From Verrucomicrobiota bacterium (GTDB lineage: Bacteria; Verrucomicrobiota; Verrucomicrobiia; Opitutales; Opitutaceae): 18,444 nt of DNA. Positions within the stretch are counted from its first letter, which is position 1. Every line of letters starts with the position of its first letter. Position numbers and translations under genes: made by a program. Below, in pieces: positions 7,921-16,900 of this stretch. The stretch covers positions 1-18,444 of the forward strand of contig JAEXPG010000414.1 in NCBI GenBank assembly GCA_023447015.1. Reading direction: 5' to 3'. The notes under the pieces are model-generated. The model was given only the letters and a program-made list of their open reading frames with translations. It made no database searches and had not been told where the DNA came from.

Positions 7921-10900
7921 CGGTCGATCCGAAGGAAGGTCTGCGGGGCGAAGACTCTGCCGCCTTCGCCGGAGGGCGTGGCGTAGGATATCAGGATTTC
8001 CAGCGCGCGTTCCTTCTCGACCCACGGTCGCCGGAACTCGACGCCGCCCCCAGCAGTCACATCCGCGCTGAACACCACGTTGGCATTGAGCCCATAGATG
8101 TACACCCGGGCATCGACGGGCAGCACTCCCGGTGCGGCGATGGACACCTCGGCGACGGTGCCATCCGATCTGGTTGCAATGAACGAGTGATCCAGCGGCG
8201 CCAGCGGCGCTTCGTTGCCGAAGGACAACCTGAAGTTGTCCAGGAACAGGCCCGTGCCCTGATTCTTCCCCGCGCCGATGGGATTGTGGTCGTAGCGGTT
8301 CATCCCGGGAATGAATTCCGGCAAGGCGCCGCGGCCTTTCAGCACGATGCGGAGACGGATGCGCTGTCCTTTCGGGATCTCCGGATTTCCAAGACTCACC
8401 ACAGCCGTGCGGAATCCGCTGCCTTCCTCGAAGCCGGACACCGCAGAATTGGTGTCGAGTGTGACGCCGTCGAACAGATCGCCGACCTGGATGGTTTTCG
8501 AGCCGGCCACGATGTAGAATTCCAGCACTGTCTTGGGGGCGTTGAGCAACGCGGTGGCGACGAGGTTGTAGTCGAAGAGCAATCGCTTCGCATCCGTCGG
8601 CAATTCGAACTCGTCGGTGGTGAGCGTGCTCACGCCGTCGCGGGGATTCTCCATCGTGTCGAGGAAGGCCATGTAGGTGTTGTGGGTGGGCCTGACCCGT
8701 TTCCACTGCTCGACCACCTGCCCACTGCCCTCGAGCGTGAAGCCGCGGAAGGTGCCATCCTCGAAGGAGCCGTTGTTGATGCCGATCGAGAAGAACTCGA
8801 AGTGCACGCCGTTGGACCTGCGACCCGCGACGGTGACGGTGACATCGCCGGACGACGCGAACTCCGGCACGGTGACAACCAGCTCGGTCTCGCTCGCGTG
8901 TTCGACCGGCGCGGCGGCGCCGTTGAAGGAGACCTTGTTGTCGTCCGGCACCGGGCTGAAGTTCTCGCCGTTGATCACCACGCGTGTCCCCTGCCCTCCG
9001 GTGCTCGGCACCAGGCCGGGCGGCACGTCGGTGAGCGCCCGGATGTGCGGCGCACGCACCTCGCCATAGACGCTCTCGACGCTGTCACCCGCGGTCACGC
9101 CGATCCCGCCGGTCAGGCCGGAGAGCTTGTCGGCGAACTTGCCGGTTTCATCGGCGACGAGCTCCTTGCCGCCGATGCGCACCTTGCGACCGGGGAGAAA
9201 ACGCCCGTAGACGTCGAGGTCGGCGCCATTCGCGGCCAGCGTGAGGTTCAGGATGTAGAGCTCGACGTTCTTGCTCGTGGTCTCCGCCACGGCGGTGGCA
9301 CCGGCCGCGAGGCCGTAGGTGTCCGTGCGCACCGCGAGGGGCAGCAGCGAGGCATTCGTGAAGGAGCCATCGCGGGAGACCGAGATCGTCTCGATGCCGA
9401 CATCGGTGTCGCGCTGGAGGATCGAGAGCCGATCGGCCACCAACGCCTCGCGCAGCTCGAGCACCCGGAAATGCTCCCCGCCGCGCACGGTGAAGGAATA
9501 GTCGGTCTGGTAGTCGACCGAGGTCACCCGCAGGCGGCCGGACATCGACAGCTCGGCGCGGTCGAGCGGAGTGGCCGCCGGAGTCTTCCACGCGGTCTTG
9601 ATCTCGACGTACTCGTCGTCGGTGAAGGCGATGCCCCGGTGCGGCACGTTGGCGCGGCGCCGGATGCCCTCGAGGAAGAACACGCGGTTGATGTCGAGGG
9701 AAACCTGCGGCGGGCGCAGCTCGAGGTTGACGATCACGTCGAGTGGCGTGGCGCCCGGCCGGCCCTGCGAGGCGGACGGGATCGTGAGATCCTGCTCGCC
9801 GTAGAAACCGGTCTTGGCGTCGAAGGCCACGATCTTGACCACGTCGCCCGCCTTGGGGGTCGGCCCGGTCTGCTTCGCGCCCTGTGCATCGGTCGCTTTC
9901 AGCGTGCCGAGGAAGGACAGGTAATAGGAGCTGTCGTAGGTGTCGGCGATGTCCTCGAAGCGGGGCAGGTCGGCCTTCGTGCGCATGTACGGCTCGGAGT
10001 CGTATTGCGGCACTTCACCGGCGGCGCTGGTCCGGCGGTAGACGAAGATGTCGACGTTGTTGATCGTCGCGGCATCGAGGGAGACGAGTTCGCCGGCCTC
10101 GTTGAAGACCAACCCGTCGCCGGCACGGCTTGAGATGTGTGAACCGTCGGCGGCCACATAGCGGATGCTGCCGCCCAGGAAGAAGCTCTCGATCCGGATG
10201 TCGGGGACTTTCGTGACGCCCGACGCGCCGAGCGTCACGAGCTCGGACTGGAACACGACGCTGGGCGCGCCGCCGGTGCGAGCACCGAGGTCGGTTGTGA
10301 CGGTGGCGAAGGTGCGGACGTACTCGAGACGCACGTCCGGCAGCGGGATCGAGTAGTTGCCCTGCGAGTCGGTGACCACGTACGTGTCGCCGGCGATCGC
10401 GTTCACCGAAACCCCGGCGATCCCCTGCCCTCCGGCGTCGACCACGCGGCCGCTGAGGATGTTGCGGGTGAGGTCGACCGCGGCGTCGGCCGGGACGATG
10501 CCGACGAAACCGCTTTCGGTGAGGATCGAGCCGGTGACGGCGATGCCGTCGTTGCCCACCTTCGCCCGGCCGAGCTCGACGAAGTTGTGCATGCCGTACT
10601 TGAAGTGGAACACGATCACCTCTGCGCCGGCGGCGAGGTTGTAGACGTTGGGGAAGCTGAGCGTCGCCGGGTGGTCGAAGACCATGCGGTCCGGGCCGAT
10701 CTCGACCAGGAAGTGCGGGATGGCTCCGGACGGCAGCCGGTCGGGAATGTTCGCCGGCGCGATGCGCGTGGCGGTGAGGTTGCCGCGTGTGGTGCCGTCG
10801 GCGAACCGGACGAAGCCGCCGTCGTAGGTGATGGAGAAGCCGGCGAGGTCCTTGGTGGCCGGCTTGAACGTGAGCACGTTGGCGGAACCGGTCTGCTCGA

Positions 10901-13900
10901 TCCGGGTCGCCGTCGAGAGGTCGGTGTCGACCATGAAGATGGGCCGGCCGAGCGAGTTGTCGGCGTCGCGGCGGACCGGGACGAGGAACTCCAGGTAGTT
11001 GAACTGGCGGCCGTCGCTGCGCGCCACGACCCCGTTGGTGGTGCTCGGTCGGGCGTCGACGTAGAGGATCTGGTCGCCAACCGGGGCATCGTCGAGGATG
11101 AACGTGCCGAAGCTCGAGGTGAGCTGCGAGAGGTTCGTCCCGAGGAGACCGACCCGGACGCCGCCGAGCGGCCCGAGCTCGGGATCGACCACGATGCCGG
11201 AGACGGTCGTCTGGTGGTTGACCGTCGCGAAGTTGAAGAAATGGCTGCGCCCGAGGGTGAGCCCGTGGGTGTCGGCGAGCGAAGCCGCCAGGCTCACGGC
11301 GACCGTGTCGCCGCGGCTGAACTTGTACTTCGGCGTGATGCGGAGCGTTTTGCCGTCAGCGGAGAGCAGCGCGTTGCACTCGACGGCCTTGTCGCGCGCG
11401 CTGGTCACGACGACCGCGCCCGGCGCGGTGACGGACTCGGCGGCCATCGCTTCCGAGAAGACGACCTCGATCACGGCGTTCTGCGCCACGCCGGACTGTC
11501 CGCCAGCGGGATTCGTGGAGAGGATCGCGGGCGGCGCGTCGTCGTGCTCGATGTCGACGACCGTGACCGGCGAGAGATTACCCGCGGCGTCGACCATCGC
11601 GACGCGAAGGTGGTTGGCGGTGTTCGGGTTGAGCGGCACGCGGACCGAATACGCGCCATCGGCCCCGACCGTCGCGCGCACCGGCACGAGGCCGTTGACC
11701 ACGACAATCGTGCTGCCCGGCTCCGCGGTGCCCTTGAGCTCGACCACCCGGTCACCGGTCACGGCCGGCACGGGCACCACCGTCGGCGCCTTGTCGAAAC
11801 CGACCGAGTCGCAGACGACATCAACGGAAGCCGTGCCGACGAGCCCGGTGCCGTCGGTCGCCTCGACGTTGATCGTGTTGGCCCCCTGTTTCAGCGCAGC
11901 GCAGATGAAGAGGATGTTGCCCACCACCTGATGGGCCGCCACGCGGTCGATGTAGACGGTGGAGAGCAACGCGTTCTCCTCCACGGTGACGAGGCACTCG
12001 ACCACCTCGCCGCCGAGCACCTCGCCCGGTTCCGGGAAGATGAAATGCGGCACCGGCGGATGGGTGTCGGTGCCCGGCGCCTCATAGGCGAGCTCGATGG
12101 CGACCGAGGACTCGATCGTCTTGCCATCCTTCAGGTGCGCCACCGCTGTGAGCGTGGGCGTGAGCGTGCTCGCGCCGGCGGACACCGGGAGGTTGAGCGG
12201 CTTGAAGAAGTAGCGCCCGGTGATCGTCGCCTTCTCGGTCCCGATCGTCACGCTCTCGACCGCCGAGGGATCGTCGAGCACACCGCAGACGGTCACGCCG
12301 GCCTGCGGGACGCCGTCCTTCTCGATCGCGCCGTAGGCATAACGGCGGCCCGCCAATGGCGCCAGAATTCGGATGCCGACCGCGTGTTTGACCTGGGTGA
12401 CGGTGACCGTCGCGGGTTCGCTCACTCGGCCGTCGACGACCGCGACGAAGGCGAGCGCGTTGGCGGTGTCGGGCACGAGATTGATGGTGGTGGTGAAACG
12501 TCCGGCCGCATCGGCGGTGGTCGTCGCCCCACCCTGCCCGCCGTAGGCATTGATCTGCGCACCGGCGGCGGCGCTGCCGGTGATCACGACCGAGGTCGCG
12601 GTCGTCCGACTGGAGGCGAGCGGATCGAGCACCGGGGCCTCGGGCCGCGCCGCGGCGGCCGTGCCGGTGGTGAACTCCACCGTGACGGTGGTGCCGAGCG
12701 GATTGCCCGCGAGGTCGCGCACCGTGTTCGCCACCTGCAGACGGTAACGGGTCCGCGCCGTGAGCTCGGCGAGCGGATAGAAGGTCGCCCCGCGCCCTTC
12801 GCCGGAAAGCGCCCAGCTGCCCGGGACCGCCGTGCCTTGGGCATCGAACAGCCGGATCGCCGGCACCGTGCCGGAGAGGGCCGCGCCGTTGATCGCCTCC
12901 GAGAACTCGACGAAGACGAAGTCGCGCGGCGGGAAATCGGTCGCCCCCGACTGGGGCGTCGTGCGGACCACGGTCGGGGCGATCGAGTCCTGCCGGACCT
13001 CAAGCGCCGCGACCGGGGCGGAGGTCCGCCCGTCGGTGGTGCGGGTCTGGAGGGCGATCGAGTTCACCGCGTCGATCCGCAGCGGCACTTCCAGGTTGAA
13101 CAGGCCGGTGGTGTCGATGGTGCCGGTGGCCGGGAAATCGAAGTCCTCGGCGCCGCCGGTGACACGCAGGATGGTGCCCGGAGTCGCGAAACCGGAGATT
13201 GTGGCGCGGCGCAAATTCGTGACGCCGGTCGGCTGGGCCGTGTAGATCACGGGCACCGCCGGCGCGTCGGCGACCAATGTCGTGAAACCGATACGACGCG
13301 TCTCGCCGAGCCGGTTGCCGAAGAGGTCGGCAACGTTGGCGGGGATCACGACTTCATACCGCTTCCCGGCCTCGAGCGCAGTCGCGGGGGTGAGCTTCAC
13401 CTCGGTGTCGTCCGTCGTGACCGCAGAGGCGACGGCGGATTGCCCGAGAACGATGGCCAGATTGGTGAGCGTGGCCGGATCCGGGCGCTTGTTGAAACGC
13501 AGCGCGACCGCGGAACCGGTGGCCACACCGGTGGCGCCGTCGGCCGGCACGGAGGCCTGCAGGACCAACGGCTGGTCGTCGTGGGAGATCGTGACCTTCG
13601 TCGCCGGGGAGCTGTTGCCATCCGCATCGATGGACGTGACGAGCAGCTCGTTGGTCGCGTTGCGTTTGAGGGTGACCGCGACGGAGAAGCTTCCCTGGGC
13701 ATCCGCGGTCGCGGGGACAGCAGCCGCCGCTCCGGCCACGGCGATGCGGGTGAGCGGCTCGGCGGAGCCGGTGAGGGTGAGGCCGGGCTGATTCGTCCGC
13801 TCGGCAACGGGCGCCACGGTCGGCGCCTTGGGCGCGGTCAGATCCGCGGTCGCGAAGCTGAACAGATAGGCCGTCCCGAGCGGGTTGAGGGCCAGATCGG

Positions 13901-16900
13901 TGATGGTGGCCGGGAGCGAAACCTCGACTGCCGCCGATTGCGGCAGGGCCGACTGCGGCACGAGCGTGAGTGTCTTGGCGTCGCTCGAGAGCGTCGTGGT
14001 GCAGGCAATCGCCACTCCGCCGGCGCGCACGGCGACACCGCCGAGCGCGTTGGAGCGGATCCCTTCGCTGAAGACGATCGTGATCGGCGTACCGGTGGGC
14101 ACGCGCTGCGCGAGGTTCGCCGGCGTGGTCGCGACGACGACCGGGGCGAGTGAGTCCTGCACGACATCGACAACCGCAGCCGGAGACGCGACGCCGTTTG
14201 CTCCGATCACCGTGAGCGAAAGATGACTGGTGGCGTTGTGCGCCAGGGCGACCGTGGCGACGATGCGCCCGTCGGCGGACACCGTGCCACTCTGCAGCGG
14301 CTGGATGCCGCCGGTGAGCTCGTAACGCAGGCCCGCCGGGGCGGTGGCGTACACGACCACCTGAGACTCCGAAGTCGGACCGTCGGGGCTGACTCGCTGG
14401 ATCACCGGAGCGGCCGGGGCGCCGTTCTCCAGTTTCACCCGGTGCGTGACGCTCGCTTCGCGATCGCCGGTGTCGGTCGCGGTGACGACAAACTCGCCCT
14501 TCGCGTCCGCGGTGACTTCCGCGGTGACGAGTCCATCGCCATCCGGGTCGGAAACCGCGACACCTCCGATGGTGATGCTCTTCAGCGGGGACTCGTCGAC
14601 GACCAGCACGCTGGCGGTGAACGTCGGCGATCCGACCACCGCGTCGTAGGCCGGCGAAAGGACTTCGATCACCGGCGGCGCATCGTCGCCGGCTGCATCC
14701 GCGATGTTCACGGTGCGGGATTGTTGCGCCTGGTTGCCGGCAAGATCGGTCGCCGCCACGACGACGGTCTGGCCGTTGCCGTTCGGCAGCGTGACCCTGC
14801 AGGCGAACTGCCCCTGCCGGGAGAGGCTGACGCTCGTGCCGTTCACCGTCACCGCGGTGCCATTGTTGGCGTCGACGACGGTGCCGGAGACCTCGATGAC
14901 GGAGGTCGTGAAGCTCGCCCCGGCGGCGGGCCGGGTGATCGCGATCGCCGGCACCACGGTGTCGGCGACGACGTTGTAGACGAGCGGATCGCCGATGTTC
15001 CCCAGCTGGTCGGTGGCCCGGACGTAGAGGGTGTTGGCCTTGTTGGCCGCGAGGAGGACGGTCGCGCTGAACGCACCCGCGCCGTCCGCGGGCGCCGAGA
15101 CCGGGGCGAGTCCGCCGTCGATGGCGACCGTCGCACCGGCCTCCGCCATGCCCCGCAGGGTGACGCGATCGCTGCGCACGTAGGCCGGCGCGGCATCGAG
15201 CACGGGAGCCGCGGGCGCGGTCCGGTCGGAAGTCACCAGTACGGTCGCCGGCTCGGAGGCGTTGCCCAACGCGTCGGTCGCCACGACCGTAATACGGTTG
15301 AGCCCCTCGTCGAGGGCGAGGTCGGTGATCTCGAAACGCCCGGCGGCGACGGCCGCGGTGCGGCCGTTGACGGTGACGACCGCCGAGCGATCGTCCACCG
15401 TGCCCGCCACGCGAAGGCTCGCGGCACGGGTGCTGGAATTGTTCGCCGGCGACGTGATCACCACCGCGGGCGGTGTCTTGTCGCGGTGCACCGTGATCGA
15501 AGTGGCCGCGGTGTTGCCGGCGGCGTCGGCGGCCTGAACCGCGATCGTCGTGTCGGCCGAGACCAGAGCGACGGTGGTGGAATAGGCTCCCGCGGTGTTC
15601 GCGACGGACACTCCGTTGACAGACAGCGTCGCGCTGCGGTCGTCGACCAGGCCCGCGACGGGGATCGAGTCGGCGGCGACCGTCACGCCATCGAGCGGCG
15701 CGGAGATCGAGACCACCGGGGCGATCGTGTCGAGCGTCGCGACGAGCGTGATCACGGCGGCGTTGCCCACCGCGTCGGTCGCCTCGAGTCGCAGCATGGT
15801 CGCGCCCTCGGCCAACGTCAGGAGTTTCGAGAACGAGCCGTCGGTCGCGAGCGCGAGAGCCTGGCCGTTGAGCGAGAGGGATTGGCCGTCGGTGACCCGG
15901 CCGGAAAGCACCGTGCTCGGCGTCCTGGTCACGAAGTCCGCGGCGGGAGAGAGACCGACGAACGCCGGCGGCGTCTTGTCATACACGACCGTGCGGGTGA
16001 CGGACCGGGTGTTGCCCACGACATCGGCGACCTCGACGAGCACCGCGTTCGAGCCCTCCTTGAGCGGCACCGCGCACGAGAACGCACCGTTGGCGAAGTC
16101 GGCAATGTCCACGCCGGCGACGGTGAGCTTCGTGGCGCCGTTGCCCACGGTGCCGGCCAGCTGCAGCGGGTTGGCCCGGGTGACGAACGGATCGGCGGCG
16201 GGGAACGTGATCGCGAGGGTCGGAGCCTGCGTGATCCGGTAGATGGTGAACTGCCGCGTGGTCTTCTGGCGCAGACGATCCTCGGCCACGACGGTGAGGA
16301 CGTTCGCGCCTTCGTTGAGAAGCGGTTGGTCGACCGCGAAGGCGCCCTTCGTATCCAAATTAACGGGGACGCCGTTGATGGTCAGCGTGACCGGACTCGC
16401 ATCGGTCACGGTGCCGGCCACCTTGATGGTCGTGGTCTTCACCGGATCGGTGGGATTGGCGGGTTGGCTGATCTCCAGCACCGGCGCCCGGGCCGGCCGC
16501 GTGAGCGCCAGCGGCACCTCGGTGCGGTTGCCGAGGAAATCGGCGCCGACCAGAGTGAAGGCATTCGGCCCCTCGCCCAACGCGAGCTCGAGGCTGAAGC
16601 GGCCGTCGGCGGGATCAAACGCGACGCTGCGCGCGGCAGCGGAGCCCGCGACCAGTTCCAGCGTCGTCGCATCGCGCCCGACACGGCCGGTAATCACGGT
16701 CGTCGGCGCGTCGATCTCGGCCGTGGTCGGCTGGTCGATTTGCAGGGTTGGCGGCGTCGTGTCGTTGAGCAGCGGGAACGACGTGGCGGCGGTGATCTCG
16801 TTGCCGGTCGAGCTGCGCAGCTTGATCGACACGGGCACCGGGACCGACTCCCCCGCCCCGCCGAGGCGCGGCACGTTCACCGGCACGGTGCCGGTCGCCA

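Noticed and set aside
7921..8706. N-terminal extension of the second giant into the 3400-residue gene
   Set aside because: The extra residues are His/Arg-rich shadow sequence out of frame with a well-supported domain. The signal peptide begins only after 7920/7866.
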